Part shown: positions 16,573-24,291 of the stretch, piece after piece
How positions within the stretch are numbered: position 1 is the first letter of the stretch
Layout of the letters: each line of letters starts with the position of its first letter
Origin: Oceanobacillus jeddahensis
Lineage (GTDB): Bacteria; Bacillota; Bacilli; Bacillales; Amphibacillaceae
Direction of reading: 5' to 3'
Length of the DNA: 64,000 nt
Assembly: GCF_000750635.1 (NCBI RefSeq)
Contig: NZ_CCDM010000004.1
Location: 186,001 to 250,000 of the forward strand
Position numbers and translations under genes: made by a program
Notes under the pieces: model-generated
What the model was told of the DNA's origin: nothing
Seen by the model: the letters and a program-made list of their open reading frames with translations, nothing else
Database searches by the model: none

Positions 16573-17138
16573 TTATTACGGAGAACCCGTCCGTAAAACT
16601 CCCGCCTCAAAATAAAGCTTGAAAATAAATTTATTTAGGCGGGAGATCAAGTAAGCTAACTCCCTGAATCACTTAGGCTAACTCAGTGGGAGAAGAACGG
16701 CAGACTAAGGTCGCGACGTCCTGGGGTTGGGGCTGGGACTGCGGTTACCAATGTTGTCAGGTTAATGATTTTTTTAATATTTTATTGGTTACAGATAGAT
16801 AACAACAACTATCTAGCGGAGGAAAAATACGGAGACTCCTGTGGGAATGCGCAAATGTCTTCGGTGGGGCGAGTAATCGCAGTCCCAGTGGGAAGACCCC
16901 GCAGAAAAAAAGTGCTCTTCTTTTTTTCGAGGAGGCTGAGCTCAAGCCCACGGAAAGCGTAGTGTTTTTCTGGGGTTGCGATTACTCACCCCACTATAAC
17001 CCGTCGCAGCGGTCGTACTAACCTGACAACATTGAGACCTGCGATTACTCGGTCTATTAAAATCGTTGCTGCGGTTACTCGTCCCATCGTAAAGAGTTGT
17101 GCGTCGAAAACTCCCACTGAGAGAAGTTTCGTTTTATA
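16573..17138 (+). repeat. Dispersed palindromic repeat copy carrying an internal insertion
   Basis: The left part (16573 to about 16698) runs from TTATTACGGAGAAC through CTCCCGCCT, TTTAGGCGGGAG and CAGTGGGAG, and the right end is CTCCCACTGAG followed by GAAGTTTCGTTTTATA at 17109-17138. Both match the intact copy at 27903-28060. About 400 bases lie between AAGAAC and AAAACTCCC, where the intact copy has almost nothing, so a second element sits inside this one. No coding gene is credible in the interval 16432-17227. Confidence 0.8.
16750..17033. repeat. Nested GC-richer element with 15-base perfect inverted ends
   Basis: AATGTTGTCAGGTTA at 16750-16764 is inverted perfectly at 17019-17033. Inside, GGGGCGAGTAATCGCA (16866-16881) is inverted with one mismatch at 16977-16992, bracketing a segment with CGGAGACTCCTGTGGGA and CCCACGGAAAGCG blocks. 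These blocks are like the highly repeated intergenic sequence of many Bacillaceae genomes that yields spurious peptides when translated. The G+C content is visibly higher than the flanks. It is likely a structured, non-coding mobile or repeat element; function unknown. Confidence 0.7.
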
Positions 17139-17227
17139 ACCAAATAAGGATATGCTACGATGAGTATAAACTCAGCCATTATTTTATATAGATTATTCGA
17201 GTGATAACCGAGCGGAGGAAGATCTAA

Positions 17228-18373
17228 ATGAAAAATAACCTGCATCAACCCATTACAGGGACCATTCAGACACCACAGGAAACGACACGACTTCTTAAGC
17301 GGGTGATGAAGCTGTTTATAATCATCTGCATTATTACCAGTGGAGGCGGTATCTATTATCTTGTTTCCGAGCCACCTCACTGGATCCTTGCTTCTACCCT
17401 GCTTTTTGTTGGAATTGGATTTGCATTTTTGATTTTTTTGATTATATATTTCATAAAAAAAATGAAAAGATACGAAGTTGATTATGAATTAAATGAACAA
17501 GGATATTTCCAAGTTAAAAGAGATCTTAGGACAGGTACAAAAGAGAACATAGCTGTACCCTTTGATTCCATTCATGAAATCATTGTAGGAAATAATATGA
17601 TTGACCGGTCTCAATACAGGGTTGTTCAGTTCTACACCGGTGCTTTTATGGTAGTAAAATACGGTAATAATCAAATTTGCTTTATCGAATTTTTTGATAA
17701 TAACGAACTTTACCAATGGATTGACCGCTTTCATGATAAAGGTATCCCATTGTTTAAGACGTATCATGATCTTCGTCCTGCTTACTTAGATGCTCAAAAG
17801 ATGTCTGCCGATTTTAACCAGCTGGAGGGTAAACCTTGGAATGGCAAAAATTTACCGATAACATTAGGTGAAACAATACAAGGAAACCCTTTCCCTCCAT
17901 GGGAGCCCGAATCTGAGAAAGCTTCCGGCAAGCAAAAACCTGATATGGATATTAGAGAACAGACAAAAAAGTGGGAGTTCAGAACTGGAGTAGTGCTGTT
18001 CATCTACGCTGTTATTCTCGGATTTACAGTCATGCCTTGGCAGCCGGTCGATGAAGATAATGTATGGGTGATGGGGTCTCTGTTTATTCTTGGTGTTTTT
18101 ATTCTGAATATATTGCTGCCCATTATCCTTGTTTTTTGGAGAGCTTATACAAAGTGGTATCTGCCTATTGTTTATTTTGCTGTTATATTAATTGGACACA
18201 GCCTTCCTGTATGGTTTGTCTCGTTATTTGTTGACACGCCACCTCTGTTGCTTACCGTTTTTTCCTTTGATTTGCTCGTTTTTCTATTTGGATGGATTCC
18301 TGGTTTCATCTTGGTCAAAATATTAAAAGGTATCTATCATTTTTGGAAATACAATCTGCGCAGAGAATCATAA
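17228..18373 (+). CDS. Multi-pass membrane protein, unknown
   Basis: A 381-residue membrane protein with two helices near 27-80, a cytosolic or external soluble domain of about 170 residues (near 85-255) and four helices near 260-370. The soluble part is mixed strands and polar (for example VPFDSIHEIIVGNN, then RVVQFYTGAFMVV) and recalls a PH-like or DUF-type fold between membrane segments. The ATG follows GAGGAAG. It is monocistronic between the repeat at 16573 and a converging dehydrogenase. I recognise no named family and no catalytic motif. Confidence 0.8.
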   Translation: MKNNLHQPITGTIQTPQETTRLLKRVMKLFIIICIITSGGGIYYLVSEPPHWILASTLLFVGIGFAFLIFLIIYFIKKMKRYEVDYELNEQGYFQVKRDLRTGTKENIAVPFDSIHEIIVGNNMIDRSQYRVVQFYTGAFMVVKYGNNQICFIEFFDNNELYQWIDRFHDKGIPLFKTYHDLRPAYLDAQKMSADFNQLEGKPWNGKNLPITLGETIQGNPFPPWEPESEKASGKQKPDMDIREQTKKWEFRTGVVLFIYAVILGFTVMPWQPVDEDNVWVMGSLFILGVFILNILLPIILVFWRAYTKWYLPIVYFAVILIGHSLPVWFVSLFVDTPPLLLTVFSFDLLVFLFGWIPGFILVKILKGIYHFWKYNLRRES

Positions 18374-18468
18374 AAAGGGGGAATCCGCTCCCTCCCCCCT
18401 TCATTACATATTCATTTGTTCATATTCCATTTTCTTTCCTCTTACAATCCTTCTATATTCACTTGTTG

Positions 18469-19401
18469 TCAATATCCTTTTTGAACATCTACCTCGTTTG
18501 CCAAGTATTGCTCTTTTTCCACTTTATCCAACGTGGTAACAAAACAATCTACGGCTTCTTTTGCCGTTGTCACAGCCGATATATGCGGGGTGACGGTTAT
18601 CTCAGGATGTTCCCAAAAAGGATGGGATGCAGGCAGCGGCTCTTCCTGGAAAACATCTAATACGGCAAAGCGTACCTGCTCCTTCTCCACAGCTCTGATC
18701 AGATCTTCCTCAACAACAGATCCACCTCTTCCCACATTAATCAAACCAATATTACTGGTTTGATTAAATAATTCTTTATTAAATAAATTTGCTGTTTTAT
18801 CAGTTAATGGCAGTGTATTGATGACATAATCTGCTTCTTTTAGTATAGAAAATGATGCATCCACGGCTATAACTTTCTCAAAACCAGGCTTTTGCTTCCC
18901 GCTTAAAGAAATACCATATACTTTCATTCCAAACCCGGATAGAATTTCAGCCACTTTGGTGCCGATTTCACCTGTCCCATAAATCACAGCTGTCTTCTCA
19001 CTCAATAATACAGGAGTTTTTTCTTTCCAGACTTTCTCTTCCTGCTGAGAAGCAAACGCTTGATGATTTTGACTATCCCTTAATATATAGCTTAAACAAT
19101 ATTCCCCAATCCGCTGTCCAAACGAGCAAACAGTCCGTGTTAATAATACGTTTTCATTCCAGTTCTGATTATACAAAAAGCCATCGACACCGGCTCCCAG
19201 AGAATGTACCCACTTCACTTTGCTGTAGTCCGCAGCTTTCTTGATTTGAAATCCGCAGAAAGCATCAGCCCAGTCCAGCTCTTTCTCAGTCAACATATCT
19301 TCCGTAACATAACGGATTTCTTTATCCAGGTTCTCGTGTTCTATGTATGCTTTCAGTTCCTCTATCATGGGACTGACAACAATTATTTTTTGAATATCCA
19401 T
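18469..19401 (-). CDS. D-isomer-specific 2-hydroxyacid dehydrogenase
   Basis: A 310-residue NAD(P)H-linked enzyme interconverting 2-hydroxy and 2-oxo acids. The nucleotide-binding motif GTGEIG lies near 142-147. The three family active-site residues are present: Arg in NVGRGGSV, Glu in FQEEPLP and His in TPHIS. The short length and the KVKWVHSLGAGVD stretch fit the GhrA/YcdW-like glyoxylate or hydroxypyruvate reductase branch rather than SerA. A GGGAGCGG site precedes the ATG. It stands alone. The physiological substrate is not deducible. Confidence 0.9.
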   Translation of the reverse strand: MDIQKIIVVSPMIEELKAYIEHENLDKEIRYVTEDMLTEKELDWADAFCGFQIKKAADYSKVKWVHSLGAGVDGFLYNQNWNENVLLTRTVCSFGQRIGEYCLSYILRDSQNHQAFASQQEEKVWKEKTPVLLSEKTAVIYGTGEIGTKVAEILSGFGMKVYGISLSGKQKPGFEKVIAVDASFSILKEADYVINTLPLTDKTANLFNKELFNQTSNIGLINVGRGGSVVEEDLIRAVEKEQVRFAVLDVFQEEPLPASHPFWEHPEITVTPHISAVTTAKEAVDCFVTTLDKVEKEQYLANEVDVQKGY

Positions 19402-19577
19402 CGTAACCGCTCCCTTCTCTTTTAATTCTTATTATAAAGGATTTTTTCATGTTTGTACGGTAGAAAAGCTTTGTTCTTAGGCTCTTACCACACTGTTATT
19501 CAACATGTCTAGTCAATATATGTAAATATTGATATACTGGATCTTTCATATTTTCATACATAAGGAGTTTACTAATT

Positions 19578-19769
19578 ATGAAGGATGTATTTCTAACCGT
19601 TTTATTTTGCATGATAGCTTCTATCGGTGTCATGTACTTATTTTACCCGCTTATAGACTTGATACTTACAGGGATAAACTTACCTGGACTTTTCGATTTA
19701 ATGATTTTCTTTTTACTGCTCGTGATTCTAAAGATTTCACTTGATAATAAAAGGAATATTGAAAAATAA
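19578..19769 (+). CDS. Small two-helix membrane protein
   Basis: A 63-residue protein. The ATG has AAGGAG 10 bases upstream. Two hydrophobic helices (about 4-28 and 36-55) are followed by a basic tail (DNKRNIEK), the usual inside-positive end. No family recognised. It lies alone about 110 bases before the TPP riboswitch. Coding is supported by the ribosome site and by the helix/charge pattern, not by similarity. Confidence 0.6.
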   Translation: MKDVFLTVLFCMIASIGVMYLFYPLIDLILTGINLPGLFDLMIFFLLLVILKISLDNKRNIEK

Positions 19770-19880
19770 AGTAATCCTGTTAGAAACTAATTTTTAAACT
19801 TCAGGAATTCTCAAGCCTCTTTACAACTCATATAAATTTAGTTATGATATGAATTACCATAACAACTGCATAAACCGAAT

Positions 19881-19973
19881 CTCACTAGGGGAGCTTTTTT
19901 AAATAGCTGAGAAGGTGAAAACCTGACCCTTAATACCCGATCTGGATAATACCAGCGTGGGGAAGTGTAGTGG
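19881..19973 (+). promoter_or_regulatory. TPP riboswitch (THI element)
   Basis: The conserved thiamine-pyrophosphate aptamer is readable in order: CACTAGGGGAGC, the CTGAGA core at 19907-19912, then ACCC, GATCTGGATAATACCAGCG and GGGAA. The closing P1 helix pairs TCACTA (19882-19887) with TAGTGG (19968-19973). It lies upstream of ykoF, with an intrinsic terminator at 20025 as expression platform, so thiamine pyrophosphate should switch the operon off by premature termination. Confidence 0.97.
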
Positions 19974-20024
19974 ACCGTATGTCAATCGTTTTATTGATGC
20001 TACATTTTTTCATACATACGAACA

Positions 20025-20055
20025 AACTGCATTCCCGTCGGAGTGCAGTTTTTTT
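20025..20055 (+). terminator. Riboswitch-controlled terminator before ykoF
   Basis: AACTGCATTCC (20025-20035) pairs with GGAGTGCAGTT (20040-20050) with one G-U pair, followed by seven T. It is positioned about 50 bases after the TPP aptamer and 30 before the ykoF start. Confidence 0.92.
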
Positions 20056-20083
20056 ATGGATAAATATTATTGGAGGTATGGAA

Positions 20084-20686
20084 ATGACGATCGAATGTGG
20101 TACAAGTCGAATTGCAGGGTGTCAATTTACGCTGTTTCCGATGAGCGATGATTTTGCGGAGGTTATTTTATCAACATTAGAAGAAGTCGATATGTCCAAG
20201 GTATGGAAATCAACCGATGATGTAACGACATGTATCAGAGGCAAAAGAGTGCATATTTTTGACGTTACAAAAGCGCTTTTTCTTCATGCTGCCAAGACAG
20301 GGAAGCATGTGGCAATGAGCGGCACGTATTCTATCGGCTGCCCTGGCGACTCATCAGCTGATGTCTATATGGACGAGAGTAACGAGCTGATGAATGAATC
20401 CTCTTCGAAAGAGGTTCAGCAGCAAGCCGGATGTAAATTCTCTCTTTATCCTTTAGGCGAGGAAGATTATATGGAAAAAATATATCAACAGATCGATTGG
20501 TCCAAAACTACGGAAGTGTCTGTTAGCCACGCTCATTATGCTACAAGATTAGACGGAGATGTGCATGATATTTTCCGCGTTTTACAGCAATCCTTCGAGC
20601 AGGTGCAAGAGGTGGTTTCACATGTGACGATGACGTTTACGATTTCAGCAAACAGCCCTTCTAATCAAAAAGAACAGGAGCAATAA
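20084..20686 (+). CDS. ykoF: Thiamine/HMP-binding protein YkoF
   Basis: A protein of 200 residues, the same length as Bacillus subtilis YkoF, a cytosolic thiamine (pyrimidine)-binding protein. The ATG at 20084 has GGAGG at 7 bases; the upstream open frame runs through the riboswitch region and is not coding. Two tandem ferredoxin-like halves are evident, each starting with a GCxFxLxP motif (AGCQFTLFPM near 10 and AGCKFSLYPL near 116). It is the first gene of a TPP-riboswitch operon with the YkoEDC transporter, so it probably binds the imported hydroxymethylpyrimidine or thiamine. Confidence 0.95.
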   Translation: MTIECGTSRIAGCQFTLFPMSDDFAEVILSTLEEVDMSKVWKSTDDVTTCIRGKRVHIFDVTKALFLHAAKTGKHVAMSGTYSIGCPGDSSADVYMDESNELMNESSSKEVQQQAGCKFSLYPLGEEDYMEKIYQQIDWSKTTEVSVSHAHYATRLDGDVHDIFRVLQQSFEQVQEVVSHVTMTFTISANSPSNQKEQEQ

Positions 20687-20688
20687 TC

Positions 20689-21294
20689 ATGAAACAATGG
20701 AAATTGAAAGATATCGTTTTGATGTCCATTCTTGGAGTTGTTTTTGGACTGATCTACCTTGCTTTTTTCGGAGTGGGAAATGTGCTTTACGGTGTCTTGA
20801 CGCCGTTCGGCTTGGGACCGCTAAGCTATGAGCTCATCTTTGGTGTCTGGTTTATTGTCTCGATTATTGCTGCTTATATTATTCGAAAACCCGGGGTAGC
20901 TTTTACCTCAGAGACCATTGCAGCACTAACAGAGGTGTTAGTCGGCTCTACTGCAGGACCAACTTTGATTTTATCCGGTATGGTACAAGGTCTTGGCGCA
21001 GAACTTGGCTTCGCTGTCACAAGGTGGAAAGATTATCGCCTGCGGGTTTTGATCCTGTCAGGTATGTTAGCAGCCACGGTAAGCTTTCCTTATGCTTACT
21101 TTATGTCCGGGTATGACGCCTATGCGAACTGGCTTGTTATCGCTATGTTTATTACCCGTGTTATTAGTGGTGCGCTGATTGCCGGTTTATTAGGAAAATA
21201 TATCGCCGATCAATTAGCAGCTACAGGAGCACTGAGCGGTTACCCGTTAGGAAAGGAGAGGCAGAAGCGACATGAGCAATCAAGCGCATCGTAA
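20689..21294 (+). CDS. ykoE: ECF transporter substrate-binding (S) component YkoE
   Basis: A 201-residue membrane protein with about six helices, the S component that binds thiamine or its pyrimidine moiety in the YkoEDC energy-coupling-factor transporter. The start follows AGGAGCAATAATC inside the end of ykoF. The sequence shows GPLSYELIFGVWF and the ETIAALTEVLVGS helix typical of YkoE. Its end overlaps the start of ykoD by 23 bases, so translation is coupled. Regulated by the TPP riboswitch at 19881. Confidence 0.95.
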   Translation: MKQWKLKDIVLMSILGVVFGLIYLAFFGVGNVLYGVLTPFGLGPLSYELIFGVWFIVSIIAAYIIRKPGVAFTSETIAALTEVLVGSTAGPTLILSGMVQGLGAELGFAVTRWKDYRLRVLILSGMLAATVSFPYAYFMSGYDAYANWLVIAMFITRVISGALIAGLLGKYIADQLAATGALSGYPLGKERQKRHEQSSAS

Positions 21295-22849
21295 CCCTTT
21301 ATTTCAATTGAAGGACTTTTCTTTTTTCTATCAAGATCAGGCAGAAGCCGTTATCAACCAGCTTACTGTTTCTCTTTATGCGGATGAAGTTACTCTATTA
21401 ATGGGGGCGAGCGGTGCAGGCAAAAGCACCCTTGCCCTCTGCCTTAATGGTCAATACCCTGAAGCAGTGGAAGGAACAGCCAAAGGGGAAATTCTTTTTC
21501 AAGGAAAAGCCACACAAGATTATGCAAAAGGCAAGCTTAACCAAAAGGTCGGCATTGTTTTTCAGGATCCAGAGAGTCAATTTTGTATGATTCGTGTCGA
21601 GGATGAATTAGCTTTTGTCTTAGAAAACATGGCCATACCTGGAGAAGAAATGTATATGCGTATCTTAACAGCACTAAAACAGGTAGGCATGCAAGATTTT
21701 CTCTATCATAAAATCCATGATTTATCAGGAGGACAGAAGCAGAAAATTGCCTTGGCCTCCGTATTGCTTATGGAACCGGATTATTTAATTTTAGATGAAC
21801 CAACAGCCAATTTAGATCCAGTTTCCAGACTTGAATTCATTGAAGACATTATGCGACTTCAAAAGGAATTGCAGCAAGGGGTGCTGGTCATTGAACATCA
21901 AGCTGAAGATTGGGTGGATTATGCAGATCGGATGCTGGTTTTAAACCATGCCAGTCAAGTGGTTATTGATGATCAGCCAGCTACGGTTTTTTCAGCCTAT
22001 CAGGAGGAACTGCGTTCACATCATATTGCCTTTCCGCCGGCCTATCGGGAAGAACAGAAGCAAGCTTTACCAGCCATTCATGAATACGATTCAGCACCTC
22101 TTATGGATATTGATCAGCTCGCTTTTCAATATAAAAAACAATCGATCTTAAATCATGTGTCCTTTTCTATTTATCCAGGTGAATTAATGGCCATCTTAGG
22201 TGAGAATGGTGCGGGCAAATCCACATTACTACAATTGCTCACACGATTAAAACAACCTCAGGGCGGTCAGATAACCTTACATCAGAAAAATCTAAATGCT
22301 TGGTCAGAACATGAATTAAGAAAACGGACCGGTTTTGTTTTTCAACAGCCAGAACATCAGTTTATACGCGACACCGTTTATCAAGAAATAACATTTGGTA
22401 TGCAATTAAATGACATGTCAGCAAAACAATTGGAGAGCAGAGCTTCTGCCTTATTGAAATTATTACATTTAGAAAAGCATCAGGATCGTAATCCTTTTAT
22501 GTTAAGCGGCGGTCAGAAGCGGCGCTTAAGTGTGGCAACCATGTTGGATGAAACCCCTGATCTATTATTCTTTGACGAACCAACGTACGGGCAGGATCAT
22601 CAGACGACCAAGGAGTTGCTGGATATTATTCACAGCTTGAGAGAGCAAGGAACTGCTGTCGTGATCGTCACCCATGATATGGAATTAGTTGCCCAACATT
22701 GCCAACGGGCAGTTGTATTGAACGAAGGCGGCATTGCTTTTGATGGGGCTCCTGATCATTTATGGGAACAGACGCCGCTTTTAAATAAGGCAAGACTTAG
22801 AGCGCCTTACCATAAGCGCTTCCCTAACAAGGTGGCGAGCATGCTATGA
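21272..22849 (+). CDS. ykoD: ECF transporter duplicated ATPase YkoD
   Basis: A 525-residue protein holding two ABC ATPase domains in one chain. Domain 1 has Walker A GASGAGKST near 48, signature LSGGQKQK and Walker B LILDEPTANLD. Domain 2 has Walker A GENGAGKST near 310, signature LSGGQKRR and LLFFDEPTYGQD. The fused arrangement replaces the usual EcfA/EcfA' pair. It drives uptake by the S component YkoE with the T component YkoC, whose start overlaps its stop. Confidence 0.96.
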   Translation: MSNQAHRNPLFQLKDFSFFYQDQAEAVINQLTVSLYADEVTLLMGASGAGKSTLALCLNGQYPEAVEGTAKGEILFQGKATQDYAKGKLNQKVGIVFQDPESQFCMIRVEDELAFVLENMAIPGEEMYMRILTALKQVGMQDFLYHKIHDLSGGQKQKIALASVLLMEPDYLILDEPTANLDPVSRLEFIEDIMRLQKELQQGVLVIEHQAEDWVDYADRMLVLNHASQVVIDDQPATVFSAYQEELRSHHIAFPPAYREEQKQALPAIHEYDSAPLMDIDQLAFQYKKQSILNHVSFSIYPGELMAILGENGAGKSTLLQLLTRLKQPQGGQITLHQKNLNAWSEHELRKRTGFVFQQPEHQFIRDTVYQEITFGMQLNDMSAKQLESRASALLKLLHLEKHQDRNPFMLSGGQKRRLSVATMLDETPDLLFFDEPTYGQDHQTTKELLDIIHSLREQGTAVVIVTHDMELVAQHCQRAVVLNEGGIAFDGAPDHLWEQTPLLNKARLRAPYHKRFPNKVASML

Positions 22850-23622
22850 TCCAATCAGTCAATCCCACAATAAAAGCAATTGCTGTTTTGGTTCCAGGCA
22901 TTCTGTTAAGTTTCGCTTTCGATATGATCACGCCGCTTATTTTCTTGATATATATATTGATGCTAACTTTATTTTTCACTAATATAACATTAAAAAAATG
23001 GCTATTGTTTTTTGTTCCGCTTTCTCTATTTGCTATCGGTCTGGCTTGGATGACGATGCTTTATACCGATGAATCTTACAATACCGGTCCGGTAGTATTT
23101 CAGTTTCTATGGTTCGAGATCACCTCCGGAAGCTTTCAAGTTGGAATCAGCCTGGCATTACGCTCGTTATGCTTTATCTCATTATCCTTGTTATTTGCCC
23201 TGACGACGGATCCGACTAAATTTATGCTCAGTTTAATGCAGCAGGCAAAGCTCTCCCCTAAACTGACCTATGGTATTTTAGCAGGTTACCGTTTTCTGCC
23301 TACCTTTAAAACAGAGCTTAACTTAATCAGGCAAGCACATCAAATACGCGGAGTACAGCGAACAAAAGGGCTTCGTCAAAAATGGCAGAACAACAAACAA
23401 TATATTATCCCGCTGCTTGCCAGTTCGATTCGAAAGGCAGAGCGGGTGGCGATTGCAATGGAATCTAAAGGGTTTACCGGGGAACGCAACCGTACCTTTT
23501 ATCACAAATTAACCGTTTCAAAAAAAGACTGGATTTTCTTAATTTCCATGTTCGTCGCCTTATGTTTCGCCTTCTTTATATCGGATCAGCTTGGATTTCT
23601 TCGCCTGATCGGGCAGGGTTAA
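22846..23622 (+). CDS. ykoC: ECF transporter T component YkoC
   Basis: A 258-residue membrane protein with about five helices and the coupling helices of EcfT proteins: the AxRxRG-type motifs appear as QAHQIRG near 167 and AMESKGF near 204. The start overlaps the ykoD stop (ATGA). It joins the two ATPase domains to the S component YkoE. Last gene of the TPP-riboswitch operon. No clear terminator follows before the structured region at 23755. Confidence 0.94.
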   Translation: MIQSVNPTIKAIAVLVPGILLSFAFDMITPLIFLIYILMLTLFFTNITLKKWLLFFVPLSLFAIGLAWMTMLYTDESYNTGPVVFQFLWFEITSGSFQVGISLALRSLCFISLSLLFALTTDPTKFMLSLMQQAKLSPKLTYGILAGYRFLPTFKTELNLIRQAHQIRGVQRTKGLRQKWQNNKQYIIPLLASSIRKAERVAIAMESKGFTGERNRTFYHKLTVSKKDWIFLISMFVALCFAFFISDQLGFLRLIGQG

Positions 23623-23754
23623 TCGTTTATCGTGCACATTCAAAAGTTGACTTTTCATTTTTAATCGGTTAGGATTGTTGTTAATTTAATATCCAAATTC
23701 AATGACGGGAAAGAGTAATTATCCCCTCTTATCTACAGAGAGTTGATGCTATGC

Positions 23755-23974
23755 TGAAAGTCAACGTTAAGAAAGATAATGAAAATCCTCCCTGAGAAGC
23801 AAAGTTGAAAAGAAAAGTGGAAAGTGCCCGTTTTAAAACGTAGAGATTGCGCCCCCGGTTTTTGGGGGTGGTTCGACTTTAGTCGAACTTCCTTTATTCT
23901 TGAGATAAAGGAAACACGGTGAGGTGACGAACCGATGTTGACTTTCACCCAAGGGCATAAGTGCGGCTTCACTT
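23755..23974 (+). ncRNA. Candidate structured non-coding RNA or element relic
   Basis: An 11-base perfect inverted repeat, TGAAAGTCAAC (23755-23765) with GTTGACTTTCA (23937-23947), closes a segment containing five consecutive hairpins. These are CGTTTTAAAACG (23829-23840), CCCCC/GGGGG (23852-23868), GTTCGACT/AGTCGAAC (23871-23888), TTCCTTTAT/ATAAAGGAA (23889-23913) and CGGT/ACCG (23917-23934). A further stem AAGTG/CACTT ends at 23974. No coding frame is credible. Possible identities are a structured RNA or the end of a lost IS200/IS605-type element. I do not recognise a named class. Confidence 0.5.
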
Positions 23975-24187
23975 CTGTCTGCGCCTGCCGGCTTGCCAAT
24001 CAGTAAGCCTTCTTTATCGTAGGGCGTGACGTGAAATCTCTAAAGTTTGGCACTTGGAACTAGACAGTATATTAAACTTTGACGGCATTCTACCGATATC
24101 TAGAACGCGTATGATAGTACGTAGTGAAAATCCATTCCAAAAACCACTACTTATGATGGTTTTTTATTTTTTATGAAGAATGTAAGC

Positions 24188-24222
24188 CTCCCGATTCTCT
24201 CTGCGTAGAATCGGGAGTTTTT
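24188..24222 (+). terminator. Rho-independent terminator upstream of ileS
   Basis: CTCCCGATTCT (24188-24198) pairs perfectly with AGAATCGGGAG (24207-24217), followed by TTTTT. It lies about 70 bases before the ileS start. It ends whatever is transcribed through 23623-24180, or acts as an attenuator, although no T-box motif was found. Confidence 0.85.
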
Positions 24223-24240
24223 AATTTAGCACAGTGAATT

Positions 24241-24276
24241 GCCCGAAAACCCTCACTGAGTAAAAGTTCATTTTAT
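24241..24276 (+). repeat. Right-end fragment of the dispersed palindromic repeat
   Basis: CCCTCACTGAGTAAAAGTTC followed by ATTTTATA is a diverged match to the right end CTCCCACTGAG-GAAGTTTCGTTTTATA of the family (compare 28032-28060). It abuts the ileS ribosome site. Confidence 0.55.
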
Positions 24277-24291
24277 AATGAGGTGAAAAAA

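Noticed and set aside
16757..16962. Two opposing 64-65 codon frames inside the nested repeat
   Set aside because: They translate repeat sequence on both strands, lack ribosome sites, and have the low-complexity Arg/Pro/Ser composition of repeat artefacts.
23733..23999. 88-codon minus-strand frame in the structured region
   Set aside because: Covers the hairpins, no ribosome site and no coding-like composition; better explained by RNA structure.
23623..24291. T-box riboswitch for ileS
   Set aside because: GGGTGGTTCGAC near 23865 superficially resembles the T-box core, but the ACCGCG part, specifier loop and antiterminator are missing.
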